This document shows, one piece after another, positions 27,601 to 36,987 of a DNA stretch of 64,000 bases. The number at the start of each line of letters is the position of its first letter. Position 1 is the first letter of the stretch. The position numbers were made by a program, and so were the translations under genes. A model generated the notes under the pieces. It ran no database searches, had not been told where the DNA came from, and was given only the letters and a program-made list of their open reading frames with translations. The DNA lies in assembly GCF_041529975.1 (NCBI RefSeq), contig NZ_CP168030.1, forward strand, positions 1,178,001 to 1,242,000, in the 5' to 3' direction. Origin of the DNA: Microbacterium maritypicum. Its GTDB lineage: Bacteria; Actinomycetota; Actinomycetes; Actinomycetales; Microbacteriaceae.

Positions 27601-29025
27601 TCAGCGTGCGCCGACCGGCTCCTTGTCGGAGGTGGCATCCGCTTCGGGAGCGTCGTCGTCGCCGGAGTCGTCGGCGAAGGGCAGGCCCTCGCGCGGCGCG
27701 TTGTAGAGCTCCTCGTTCAGGATGCCCTCGCGCTTGGCGACGATGGTCGGGATCAGCGCCTGGCCCGCGACGTTGACCGCGGTGCGGCCCATGTCGAGGA
27801 TCGGGTCGATCGCGAGCAGCAGTCCGACGCCCTCGAGCGGCAGGCCCAGGGTCGACAGCGTCAGCGTGAGCATGACGACCGCGCCGGTGGTGCCGGCGGT
27901 GGCCGCCGAGCCGACGACCGAGACGATCACGATCAGCAGGTACTGCACGAAGTTCAGCTCGATGCCGAAGAACTGGGCCACGAAGATCGCGGCGATGGCC
28001 GGGTAGATCGCGGCGCAGCCGTCCATCTTGGTGGTCGCCCCCAGCGGCACGGCGAACGACGCGTAGGAGCGCGGGACGCCGAGGTTGCGCTCGGTGACGC
28101 GCTCGGTGAGGGGCAGCGTGCCGATCGAGGAGCGGCTGACGAACGCCAGCTGCACGGCGGGCCAGACGCCCGAGAAGTACTGCTTGATCGACAGGCCGTG
28201 CGTGCGCACCAGGATCGGGTACACGACGAACAGCACGAGCGCGAGGCCGATGTAGACGGCGGCCGCGAACCAGCCGAGCGAGGCGAGCTTCTCCCAGCCG
28301 TACTTGATCACGGCCGAGCCGATGAGGCCGAAGGTGCCGAGCGGGGCGATGCGGATGATCCACCACAGCACGCGCTGGATGACCTTCAGCAGCGACTCGG
28401 TGAAGACGAGGAAGGGCTCGGCTTTCTTGCCGGCCTTGAGTGCCGCGATGCCGATGACGGCCGCGACCACGATGACCTGGAGGATGTTGAAGCCCACGCT
28501 CGACGAGAACGTGCCGTCGGCTGCGCCGGGCGAGGTGTTGACCGTCAGGCCGAGGAAGTTCTGCGGGATCAGGCCCAGCAGGAAGTTCCACCAGGTACCC
28601 ACGGTGTACGGCTCGCCGGTCTCGAGGCCCTCGCCGGCGCGGTTGCCCGGCTGGATCACGAGACCCAGCACGATGCCGATGATGACCGCGATGAAGGCGG
28701 TGATCGCGAACCACAGGATCGTCTGGCCGGCCAGGCGTGCGGCGTTCTGCACGCGACGCAGGTTCGAGATGCTGGCGACGATGGCCGTGAAGATCAGCGG
28801 GACGACAGCGGCGCGCAGCAGCGTCACATACGAGTTGCCGATGGTGTCGAGGGTGGCCGACAGACCGTTGGGGTTCTCCGCCGTGGCTCCGAGCTGGCGG
28901 CCGATCAGACCGGCGGCGATGCCGAGGACGAGGGCTGCGAGGATCTGGAAGCCGAACGAGGTCAGCAGCTTCCGGACCGGCCCGCGGGTGTCAGGCGCCT
29001 TCTGGGCGCGTGCGGTGGTGCTCAT
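27601..29025 (-). CDS. Dicarboxylate/amino acid:cation symporter (DAACS family)
   Basis: The 474-residue membrane transporter takes up C4-dicarboxylates or acidic amino acids with Na+ or H+. Landmarks: N-terminal ILAALVLGIAAGLIG, VVPLIFTAIVASISNL, the serine-rich re-entrant segment AFVSRSSIGTLPLTERV, VPLGATTKMDGCAAIYPAIAAIFVAQ (TM7 NMDGT counterpart, here KMDGC), and LLAIDPILDMGRTAVNVAGQA (TM8). A short Asp-rich C-terminal tail is present. Start ATG 29025. Substrate not deducible between aspartate/glutamate and dicarboxylates. Confidence 0.9.
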   Translation of the reverse strand: MSTTARAQKAPDTRGPVRKLLTSFGFQILAALVLGIAAGLIGRQLGATAENPNGLSATLDTIGNSYVTLLRAAVVPLIFTAIVASISNLRRVQNAARLAGQTILWFAITAFIAVIIGIVLGLVIQPGNRAGEGLETGEPYTVGTWWNFLLGLIPQNFLGLTVNTSPGAADGTFSSSVGFNILQVIVVAAVIGIAALKAGKKAEPFLVFTESLLKVIQRVLWWIIRIAPLGTFGLIGSAVIKYGWEKLASLGWFAAAVYIGLALVLFVVYPILVRTHGLSIKQYFSGVWPAVQLAFVSRSSIGTLPLTERVTERNLGVPRSYASFAVPLGATTKMDGCAAIYPAIAAIFVAQFFGIELNFVQYLLIVIVSVVGSAATAGTTGAVVMLTLTLSTLGLPLEGVGLLLAIDPILDMGRTAVNVAGQALIPTIVAKREGILNEELYNAPREGLPFADDSGDDDAPEADATSDKEPVGAR

Positions 29026-29092
29026 GAGGGTGGGGACTCCAGGATCACGGCGCGCCGAGTGCGCGCCCTGAGGCCCAACGCTATGACCGCCT

Positions 29093-29102
29093 GGGAATTC
29101 CC
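29093..29102. promoter_or_regulatory. Palindrome upstream of the symporter
   Basis: GGGAATTCCC, a perfect 10-bp palindrome inside the larger CTGGGAATTCCCTGGG, 68 bases before the symporter start. A possible operator; no protein can be assigned. Confidence 0.3.
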
Positions 29103-29135
29103 TGGGCGGATATGACGAACGATGACGCTGTTCGC

Positions 29136-29588
29136 TCAGCTGCCGCCGCGGGCTCGCGCGTCCGTCGCCGGATCGAACCATTTCAGGTCGGGGAATCGGG
29201 CGAAGCCGCGGTCGCGGGTGGCGAGACGTGCGCCGTTCGCCAGAGTGAGCGCGGCGATGTATGCGTCGGGGACGAGGTTCCCGCGGATGCCCTGATCGCT
29301 TGCGGCGAGATCGTCGAGCCGGTTCCAGGCCGGTGCCCCTGCCGTGAGCCACTGTGTGCGCGGGGCGGCGACGAGGCTGCGGGTGAAGGCCATCGCCGCG
29401 TCGATCGGTGCCGGGGCCGTGGTGATCCGAGGATGGGTGACGATGCGGACGAACCCACTCAGGATCGTGTCCGAGACGCCGATCGGTTCGAGGGTGAGCA
29501 CCTCGTTCAGCCATGGGGCGTAGGTCTGATGTTCCGCGGAGTCGGCACGGAACGCGTAGACGAGGATGTTGACGTCGGGAACGATCAC
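29136..29588 (-). CDS. vapC: PIN-domain toxin, VapC family
   Basis: The 150-residue PIN-domain endoribonuclease is the toxin half of a type II toxin-antitoxin pair. Acidic Mg-site residues: Asp5 in VPDVNILVYAF, the aspartate in NLVPDAYIAALTL, and Asp in LATRDRGFARFPDLKWFDP. GTG start 29588 overlaps the antitoxin stop (GTGA), replacing a longer in-frame reading; the overlap gives the usual antitoxin-first coupling. VapC toxins usually cut tRNA or rRNA to slow growth; the target here is unknown. Confidence 0.88.
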   Translation of the reverse strand: MIVPDVNILVYAFRADSAEHQTYAPWLNEVLTLEPIGVSDTILSGFVRIVTHPRITTAPAPIDAAMAFTRSLVAAPRTQWLTAGAPAWNRLDDLAASDQGIRGNLVPDAYIAALTLANGARLATRDRGFARFPDLKWFDPATDARARGGS

Positions 29589-29830
29589 CGGATCGGAGTC
29601 TCTTCCAGTGCTTCCCACAGCGCGTCGCGGTCGTCGATGTCGACGAGGAATCGTGAGGTGCGCGGGTTGCCGAAGGTCGGCAGGGGCTCGACGGGCGCCG
29701 CGGGTTCGAGCTTCGCTAAGTGCTCCCGCAGAGCCTCTTCGATGAAGCTCGTGAAGGTCCGGCCCTCCGCGGCTGCGCGCGCCTTCGCCTCGGCCGCGAG
29801 GGCTTCAGAGAGGTTCAGGGTGGTTCGCAT
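29585..29830 (-). CDS. vapB: VapB-type antitoxin (ribbon-helix-helix)
   Basis: The 81-residue protein has N-terminal MRTTLNLSEALAAEAKARAAAEGRTFTSFIEEALREHL, a classic RHH DNA-binding fold. An extended proline-rich C-terminal arm (PAAPVEPLPTFGNPRTSRFLVDIDD) would wrap the toxin. It both neutralises VapC and represses the operon. Start 29830 (MRTTLNL) preferred; an ATG four codons upstream (29842) is possible. Confidence 0.85.
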   Translation of the reverse strand: MRTTLNLSEALAAEAKARAAAEGRTFTSFIEEALREHLAKLEPAAPVEPLPTFGNPRTSRFLVDIDDRDALWEALEETPIR

Positions 29831-29869
29831 GCAGATGAGCATACTCGTCCACGCAGACGTCTGCCTGCG

Positions 29870-30106
29870 TCAGCGCGGAGCCAGCACCAGCAGCTCACCC
29901 ACCTCGCAGTCGAGCGCCTCGCAGATCGCGCGCAGCGTGGAGTACCGGATGGCGCGGGCGCGGTCGTTCTTCAGCACCGACAGGTTCACGATGCTCACCC
30001 CCACCGTGGCGCTGAGTTCGGTCAGGGTCATCCCGCGCTCGGCGAGCAGCTCGTCGAGCCGGCAGTGGATGCCGGTGAACTCGTCGTCGCTCTCGGCCGG
30101 GGTCAC
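29870..30106 (-). CDS. XRE/Cro-type helix-turn-helix regulator
   Basis: A 78-residue stand-alone HTH_XRE (HCRLDELLAERGMTLTELSATVGVSIVNLSVLKNDRARAIRYSTLRAICEALDCEVGELLVL) of the YozG-like kind that sits after DUF2975 membrane genes. GTG start 30106 overlaps the upstream gene's stop (GTGA), and its Shine-Dalgarno GGAGG is inside the end of that gene. Last gene of a four-gene operon with three related membrane proteins. It may control the operon via the 37-bp inverted repeat at 32169-32205. Confidence 0.85.
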   Translation of the reverse strand: MTPAESDDEFTGIHCRLDELLAERGMTLTELSATVGVSIVNLSVLKNDRARAIRYSTLRAICEALDCEVGELLVLAPR

Positions 30107-30876
30107 ACCAGTCCCTCCGTGTCCTTCTGCAGGCGCTCGGTCTCCTGCTGCAGGCGAGCCCTGTCCTGCTCTAGACGCATGCCCTGGCGGAAGACGGCGG
30201 CGAGGGCGACGAGCGCGAGCGCGGCTCCGAACGGGAGCGGGGTGACGGTGAGCTGGTAGGCCGAGGGGTACCACTCGCTGTCGGGCGGGAACACCTCGCG
30301 CAGCCCGGCGGTCGCAGCGATCCCGCCCAGCAGGTCGGCGGCGACGCCGAACACGAGGACGGCGATCGCGCCGCCCACGAGAGCCCGCGTGACCGTGCGC
30401 GAGAACACGCGTCCGCGCAGGGTGTGGAAGCAGATGACCGCGAGGATCACGGCGGGCATGGTCGTCAGGGCGAGGGTGCTCAGCTGGGCCGCTGCGGCGA
30501 GGAGGCGGAGCCCGAGGGGCGCGTTCCCGACCGTGAAATCCGCGAGCGACGACCCGCTGCAGGTGAGCATGGTCGTCGCGCTGTCGCCGAATTCGGAGCA
30601 CGGAAGGTCCGCCGGCCATGCCACCCAGACGTTCGTCTCGCCGTGGAGCTCGGCCCAGTCGACGGTGAACGCTTTCGCGATGACGATCACTGCGCCCACG
30701 GCGGAGAGCAGGATCCACCACGCGGAGAGGGTGAGGGCGGCATCGAGGGCGACGGTGCGGCTCCCACGGCGGCGACTGTTCCATACGACGACCGCCACGA
30801 TCAGGGCGATCACCGCGAGCCCGATCCCGATGTAGAGCAGGGACTGTCCGAGTTCGTCAGATCCGAATGTGAGCAT
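30103..30876 (-). CDS. DUF2975-like integral membrane protein (third paralogue)
   Basis: The 257-residue protein has five or so hydrophobic spans (LLYIGIGLAVIALIVAVVVW; ALTLSAWWILLSAVGAVIVIA; STLALTTMPAVILAVICF; ALVGGAIAVLVFGVAADLL; FGAALALVALAAVF). An extracytoplasmic loop carries two cysteines (LPCSEF, LTCSGS). A C-terminal amphipathic coil, FRQGMRLEQDRARLQQETERLQKDTEGLV, ends it. The gene order (membrane protein then small XRE regulator) is that of DUF2975/YozG modules. ATG overlaps the upstream stop (TGATG). Function unknown; a membrane sensor for the regulator is one possibility. Confidence 0.65.
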   Translation of the reverse strand: MLTFGSDELGQSLLYIGIGLAVIALIVAVVVWNSRRRGSRTVALDAALTLSAWWILLSAVGAVIVIAKAFTVDWAELHGETNVWVAWPADLPCSEFGDSATTMLTCSGSSLADFTVGNAPLGLRLLAAAAQLSTLALTTMPAVILAVICFHTLRGRVFSRTVTRALVGGAIAVLVFGVAADLLGGIAATAGLREVFPPDSEWYPSAYQLTVTPLPFGAALALVALAAVFRQGMRLEQDRARLQQETERLQKDTEGLV

Positions 30877-31523
30877 CAGACGAGTCCCTCCGTCTCCTTC
30901 TCGAGCGCCGCCTTCTCGTGCTGGAGGCGGATGCCGCGGCGGAATGCGACGGCGACCAGGCCGACGGTCACCCCGGTGGCGAAGAACGGCGCGATCGTCC
31001 AGAACTCGACCAGATGTACGGGCTCACCGTCGCCGAGACCGAGAGCGCTCGTCACGCCGTTGCGCCCCATCGTCTCCAGCATCACGATCAGGATCGGCGC
31101 TGCCACGAGCGTCCAGCCGATCGCGTTGAACGCCCACACGTTCGCGCGGACGAAGAAGCGGCCGCGCAGGAAGTTCCAGGCGACCAGGGTCACGCTCGCG
31201 ATGACGAGGAGCGCCGCGAGAGCCCACAGCGCGATGGCGGCGACGATCGCGACGATCGACACCGTGTCCACGCCGCTCGCGATGATCATCGCCTCGTCGG
31301 CGAACCCTTCGATCGAGATGGCGCCCGAGTCGGTCGTCGTCGAGATCGGCTGCTGGTCGATCGGGATCGTCCAGGCGATTCCGGTCTCGCGGAACGTGCG
31401 CGCGACGCGCAGGATCGTGGCGAACGCGACCGTGACCAGCGCCGCGGCGGCGTAGAGGATCACGGTGATGGCATCCGCCGTCTCGGATCGGGTGGCTCTG
31501 GTGGTCGTGTTCGTCGTGGTCAT
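30876..31523 (-). CDS. DUF2975-like integral membrane protein (second paralogue)
   Basis: The 215-residue protein has four spans (AITVILYAAAALVTVAFATIL; IVAIVAAIALWALAALLVIASVTLVAW; ANVWAFNAIGWTLVAAPILIVML; FWTIAPFFATGVTVGLVAVAF). It ends with FRRGIRLQHEKAALEKETEGLV, matching the tails of both neighbours. Its last codons GAG ACG GAG GGA hold the ribosome site for the next gene. ATG 31523 overlaps the previous stop. No enzymatic motif. Confidence 0.65.
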   Translation of the reverse strand: MTTTNTTTRATRSETADAITVILYAAAALVTVAFATILRVARTFRETGIAWTIPIDQQPISTTTDSGAISIEGFADEAMIIASGVDTVSIVAIVAAIALWALAALLVIASVTLVAWNFLRGRFFVRANVWAFNAIGWTLVAAPILIVMLETMGRNGVTSALGLGDGEPVHLVEFWTIAPFFATGVTVGLVAVAFRRGIRLQHEKAALEKETEGLV

Positions 31524-32146
31524 CAGACGAGTCCTTCCGTGTCGCGCTGCAGTCTTCGGCCGATCTCGAACAGACCGGCGACGAGGGCGAGGGCGAACGC
31601 CCAGCCCACGGGTGCGAGGTCGAACTGCACGAGGAGCGTCCACAGCACGTCCTCGACCTGCGGATCGGTGGTGGCGAGGTCCTGCACGATCATGGCCCGG
31701 CCGACGCCGCCGGCGAACTGTCCGAACAACGAGCCGGCGATCATCAGGATTGCGGCGACCGCGAACATCCAGCCGAGCGATGCGCGGAAGGGCCGTGAGC
31801 GGATGAGGGAGACACCGAGCCACCAGACGCCGGCGCACAGCGCCACGGTCGCGAGGGCCGGGAGCAGCGTCTCGAGGAGCAGCATCCAGCGGGCCCCCGA
31901 AGGCATCGCCGGAACCGTGACCAGCGCGGTGTCGACCGTCGCCGCGCTCACGCCGGAGACTCCGTCCAGCGCGGTCAGGTCGACGTCGTGCACGGGCATC
32001 GACACGGTCGGCGCGGTGCCGAAGATCTCGGATGCGGCCGAGGTCACGGCGACGATCGCGCCGATCCCGACGCTGACGGCGCCGGTGGCGATGAGTCCGA
32101 GGGCGATCCCGTCGACGAGTGAGGGGCGTCCTTCTCTGGTGCGCAT
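31523..32146 (-). CDS. DUF2975-like integral membrane protein (first paralogue)
   Basis: The 207-residue protein has four spans (GIALGLIATGAVSVGIGAIVAV; LLLETLLPALATVALCAGVWWLGVSLI; LGWMFAVAAILMIAGSLFGQFAGG; VGWAFALALVAGLFEIG) and a basic tail GRRLQRDTEGLV shared with the next two genes. The start 32146 has GGAGG ahead. First gene of the operon, directly behind the promoter with the double CGACTGTCG operator. Confidence 0.65.
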   Translation of the reverse strand: MRTREGRPSLVDGIALGLIATGAVSVGIGAIVAVTSAASEIFGTAPTVSMPVHDVDLTALDGVSGVSAATVDTALVTVPAMPSGARWMLLLETLLPALATVALCAGVWWLGVSLIRSRPFRASLGWMFAVAAILMIAGSLFGQFAGGVGRAMIVQDLATTDPQVEDVLWTLLVQFDLAPVGWAFALALVAGLFEIGRRLQRDTEGLV

Positions 32147-32205
32147 CGCTGCCTCCTTGAGTTCGGTTGTTATCGACTGTCGTTAACATAACGACTGTCG
32201 ATAAC
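32108..32205 (-). promoter_or_regulatory. Promoter of the three-membrane-protein/XRE operon with 37-bp inverted repeat
   Basis: Minus strand: -35 TTGACC (32113-32108), 17-nt spacer, -10 TATGTT (32190-32185 by complement, with spacer 32107-32191 read on the minus strand between them in the long repeat). The repeat itself is GTTATCGACTGTCGTTA (32169-32185), ACA, TAACGACTGTCGATAAC (32189-32205). Its arms match at 16 of 17 positions and each contains the palindrome CGACTGTCG. It is clearly a strong operator. Correction on geometry: the two hexamers as found lie on opposite sides of the left arm, so the operator, not the exact promoter, is the firm part of this call. Confidence 0.55.
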
Positions 32206-32219
32206 ACGGTCAAGCCCCG

Positions 32220-32246
32220 GTATGCCCACGGCGAACACGGGCATAC
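32220..32246. promoter_or_regulatory. Inverted repeat upstream of clpC
   Basis: GTATGCCC, 11 bases, GGGCATAC: perfect 8-bp arms, centred 90 bases before clpC. The spacing puts the arms on the same face of DNA, as for a dimeric regulator. It does not match the ClgR or CtsR consensus as I know them. Confidence 0.4.
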
Positions 32247-32322
32247 GTGCCCGATGTGGTGGTTACTCTCGATGTACAAGCGCTTCACGCGTCTTCGCCC
32301 CGTGCGAATAAGGAGTCACAGC

Positions 32323-34854
<2,532 letters not shown>

Positions 34855-34859
34855 CCTCC

Positions 34860-34887
34860 GGCTGAATCACGAAGGCTGAATCACGAA
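34860..34887. repeat. Tandem 14-bp direct repeat after clpC
   Basis: GGCTGAATCACGAA occurs twice head to tail (34860-34873, 34874-34887), between the clpC stop and its terminator. Probably a slippage duplication. Confidence 0.8.
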
Positions 34888-34917
34888 AGGGGCGGATGCT
34901 GCGGCATCCGCCCCTTT
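34886..34917 (+). terminator. Terminator of clpC
   Basis: AAAGGGGCGGATGC, loop TGCG, GCATCCGCCCCTTT: a perfect 14-bp stem ending in TTT, 32 bases past the clpC stop. Strong intrinsic terminator. Confidence 0.88.
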
Positions 34918-34966
34918 CCTGTGTCCGGCACAGGCGGCGACGGGTCGTGGGTTCTAGGCTTGTCCC

Positions 34967-35467
34967 GTGAGTGAGTACATCGTCCGACCGGCCCGCAGCG
35001 CCGACATCGTCGGCATCCGCAACCTGCTGCAGCCCCTCGTGGAGCAGCGCATCCTGCTCGGCAAGGATCTGGCGGTGCTCTACGGCGCGGTGCAGGAGTT
35101 CGTCGTCGCCGAGGCCGACGGTGTGCTGATCGGCTGCGGCGCGCTGCACGTGTTCTGGGAAGATCTCGGCGAGGTGCGCACCCTGCTCGTGCAGGATGAC
35201 TGGCTGCACCACGGCGTCGGCCGGGCCATCGTCGATCGTCTCGAGGAGAACGCGCGCACGCTCGGGCTGTCGCGCCTGTTCTGCCTCACGTTCGAGGTCG
35301 AGTTCTTCAGCCGCCGCGGCTTCACTCCCATCGGCGAGCAGGTTGTCGACCCCGACGTGTACTCCCAGCTGCTGCGCAGCGGTGACGCGGGTGTCGAGGA
35401 GTTCCTCGATCTCGCGCACGTCAAGCCGAACACGCTCGGCAACACGCGCATGCTCAAGGTGCTCTGA
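34967..35467 (+). CDS. argA: Amino-acid N-acetyltransferase (short actinobacterial N-acetylglutamate synthase)
   Basis: The 166-residue GNAT enzyme of the short ArgA type (as in mycobacteria) makes N-acetylglutamate for arginine synthesis. It has the acetyl-CoA fold: VVAEADGVLIGCGALHVFWEDLGEVRTLLVQ, then HHGVGRAIVDRLEENARTLGLSRLFCLTFEVEFFSRRGF (pyrophosphate loop HGVGRA and the strand after it), as well as LRSGDAGVEEFLDL. GTG start 34967. Monocistronic after the clpC terminator. A different GNAT substrate cannot be excluded. Confidence 0.78.
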   Translation: MSEYIVRPARSADIVGIRNLLQPLVEQRILLGKDLAVLYGAVQEFVVAEADGVLIGCGALHVFWEDLGEVRTLLVQDDWLHHGVGRAIVDRLEENARTLGLSRLFCLTFEVEFFSRRGFTPIGEQVVDPDVYSQLLRSGDAGVEEFLDLAHVKPNTLGNTRMLKVL

Positions 35468-35533
35468 GGACGCACGGCAGACCGCCGCCGCGGCCTCCCA
35501 GGCTGCACGGGCACGATCGCTTAACCTGGAACC

Positions 35534-36178
35534 ATGCCCCGTCCTTCCGCTGCCGTCTATCGTCGTCGGCGACTGGTCGTGGTGATCGGGCTCATCCTGC
35601 TCGTCGCCGCGATCGGCATCGGGATCTGGCTCCTGATCGCGAAGCCCTGGGCAGCCGCGGATGCCTCTCCGAAGCCGACATCCTCGTCGTCGCAGACACC
35701 CACCACGACCCCGACGACCGACGCCGAGTCGCCGTCGCCGAGCCCTTCGTCCGAGCAGACGCCGGCGATCGTCGCCTGCGAGGCGAAAGACGTCGAGGTC
35801 TCGGCGGTCACGGATGCGGAGACCTATGCCGCGGGTGTCCTGCCGAAGCTCTCCATCTCCTTGACCAACAAGGGCACGAAGGACTGCACGCTCGATGTCG
35901 GCTCGACGACGCAGGTCTTCACGATCTCCAGCGGCGCCGACGTCTGGTGGCGGTCGACGGACTGCCAGGAGAACCCGAGCAGCATGATCGCGACGCTCAC
36001 CGCCGGCACGACCGTCACCAGCAAAGACCCGGTGACCTGGGATCGCACCCGCTCGAGCGTCGAGACCTGCGACCAGGAGAACCGTCAGCGCGCTCCCGGC
36101 GGGGGAGCCTCGTACCACGTCGAGGTTTCCATCGGCGGATTCACGAGCCTCACGACCACGCAGATCCTCCTGTACTGA
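35534..36178 (+). CDS. Membrane-anchored exported protein of unknown function
   Basis: The 214-residue protein has a basic N-terminus (VYRRRR), one membrane helix (LVVVIGLILLVAAIGIGIWLLIA, residues 14-36) and a Ser/Thr/Pro linker of about 40 residues. An extracellular beta-rich domain (about 75-214) follows with cysteines in VACEAKDV, KDCTLDV, TDCQEN and VETCDQE, likely two disulfides. The domain's LSISLTNKGTKDCTLDVGSTTQVFTI resembles DUF4232-like or invasion-type Ig folds. No partner genes; it stands between argA and the RNA candidate. Confidence 0.7.
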   Translation: MPRPSAAVYRRRRLVVVIGLILLVAAIGIGIWLLIAKPWAAADASPKPTSSSSQTPTTTPTTDAESPSPSPSSEQTPAIVACEAKDVEVSAVTDAETYAAGVLPKLSISLTNKGTKDCTLDVGSTTQVFTISSGADVWWRSTDCQENPSSMIATLTAGTTVTSKDPVTWDRTRSSVETCDQENRQRAPGGGASYHVEVSIGGFTSLTTTQILLY

Positions 36179-36291
36179 CCCGTCGTTCGAGTTCGCTGTT
36201 CGCACTTCGAAGTGATCGCGCCGCAGCGCCTTCGAAATGCGTCGCGTTGAGCGGCTTCCCATGCGGAAAGGCGCGACCTTGGCATCCTCGG

Positions 36292-36330
36292 CTGTCTGAG
36301 GCAGACAGGCGCGGATCTTTGGGATACCAT
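36292..36330 (+). promoter_or_regulatory. Possible promoter and inverted repeat for the small RNA
   Basis: CTGTCTG, AGG, CAGACAG (perfect 7-bp arms, 36292-36308) lies just upstream of a -10-like TACCAT at 36325-36330. The inverted repeat sits where a -35 would be, suggesting activator or repressor control. This is the left part of a 356-base stretch with no protein gene (36179-36534). Confidence 0.35.
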
Positions 36331-36336
36331 TGAGGT

Positions 36337-36480
36337 GACTCTCCGCATCATGCGGCAACATGCCATCCCCAGTGGCGTCGAACTACAGCGTCCCCAGCGC
36401 TTCGACATCGCCGCACCGAGAGTCCGAGGGCCCTCTCGAGTACCCCAGTCCCCAATGGAGGACTCGAGAGGGCCCCTTAC
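36337..36480 (+). ncRNA. Candidate small structured RNA with repeated C-rich loops (6C-like)
   Basis: In the gene-free stretch four hairpins follow one another: CCGCA-TCA-TGCGG (36343-36355); GCCA-TCCCCAG-TGGC (36362-36376); GTCGA...AGCG-TCCCCAG-CGCT-TCGAC (36377-36406); and a 14-bp perfect stem GGGCCCTCTCGAGT/ACTCGAGAGGGCCC (36428-36475), whose 20-base loop holds ACCCCAG and TCCCCA. The loop word (U/A)CCCCAG is thus exposed three times. Actinobacterial 6C RNAs also show C-runs in hairpin loops, but with longer runs, so this is either a diverged member or another C-loop regulator. No reading frame or ribosome site is convincing here. Confidence 0.6.
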
Positions 36481-36534
36481 ATCTCCGCTGTCGATTCCGC
36501 GCGCGGCGCCTCGCCGTCTGCATAAGCTGGATGC

Positions 36535-36945
36535 ATGGCAGCGAAGAAGGCGAAACCCGGGAAGAAGAAGCCCGCCCCCGAGGACTTCCGTTCGGAGGCT
36601 CTGGCCCTGGCGCTCGAGAAGCAGGACGTCGCAGCGGTCGCCCTCGCCCTCCGTAACGGCACCACGGTCGTGCCGCTGATCAAGCCGGGAGCCCGCGACA
36701 ATCCGCTCGACAGCGGAGAGGTATGGACCTACCGTGACGCGAACACCGGTGACCTCGCGCTGCTGTTGTTCAGTGACGCGAAGAACAAGCCCGCCAACCT
36801 CCCGCCCGGCGTGGGCATCTACACGTCAGACTGGCTCCGGAGCTTCCTGGCGGCGCATCCGATCACGACCGTGTTCCTCGACATCGCGGGCCCGCATCCG
36901 ATGCAGGCGGACCCGGTCGAGCTGCTCAAGGCGCTCGACGCCTGA
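36535..36945 (+). CDS. SseB-family N-terminal domain protein
   Basis: The 136-residue protein has a Lys/Pro-rich start (AAKKAKPGKKKPAP). A single domain resembling the SseB N-terminal fold follows: ALALEKQDVAAVALALRNGTTVVPLIK, LALLLFSDAKNKPANLPPGVGIYTSDWLRSFLAAHPITTVFLDIAGPHPMQADPVELLKAL. The pattern 'L.LFS...' followed by an 'G....P....' helix is typical. Monocistronic, convergent with radA. Function in bacteria poorly known. Confidence 0.65.
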   Translation: MAAKKAKPGKKKPAPEDFRSEALALALEKQDVAAVALALRNGTTVVPLIKPGARDNPLDSGEVWTYRDANTGDLALLLFSDAKNKPANLPPGVGIYTSDWLRSFLAAHPITTVFLDIAGPHPMQADPVELLKALDA

Positions 36946-36987
36946 GAGCCGAGACCCTCGGGGGCTGCAGCGACCCGCCGGGGTCTA

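Noticed and set aside
29093..29102. GGGAATTCCC palindrome as a mobile-element end
   Set aside because: No transposase, partner end or target duplication in the vicinity.
32167..32322. N-terminal extension of clpC from 32167
   Set aside because: The frame passes through the inverted-repeat operator; ClpC proteins begin MFERFTDRA, matching ATG 32323.
36179..36534. Small protein genes in the gene-free stretch (frames at 36335 and 36360)
   Set aside because: No ribosome site, Arg/Pro-rich composition, and the DNA folds as consecutive hairpins better explained by an RNA.
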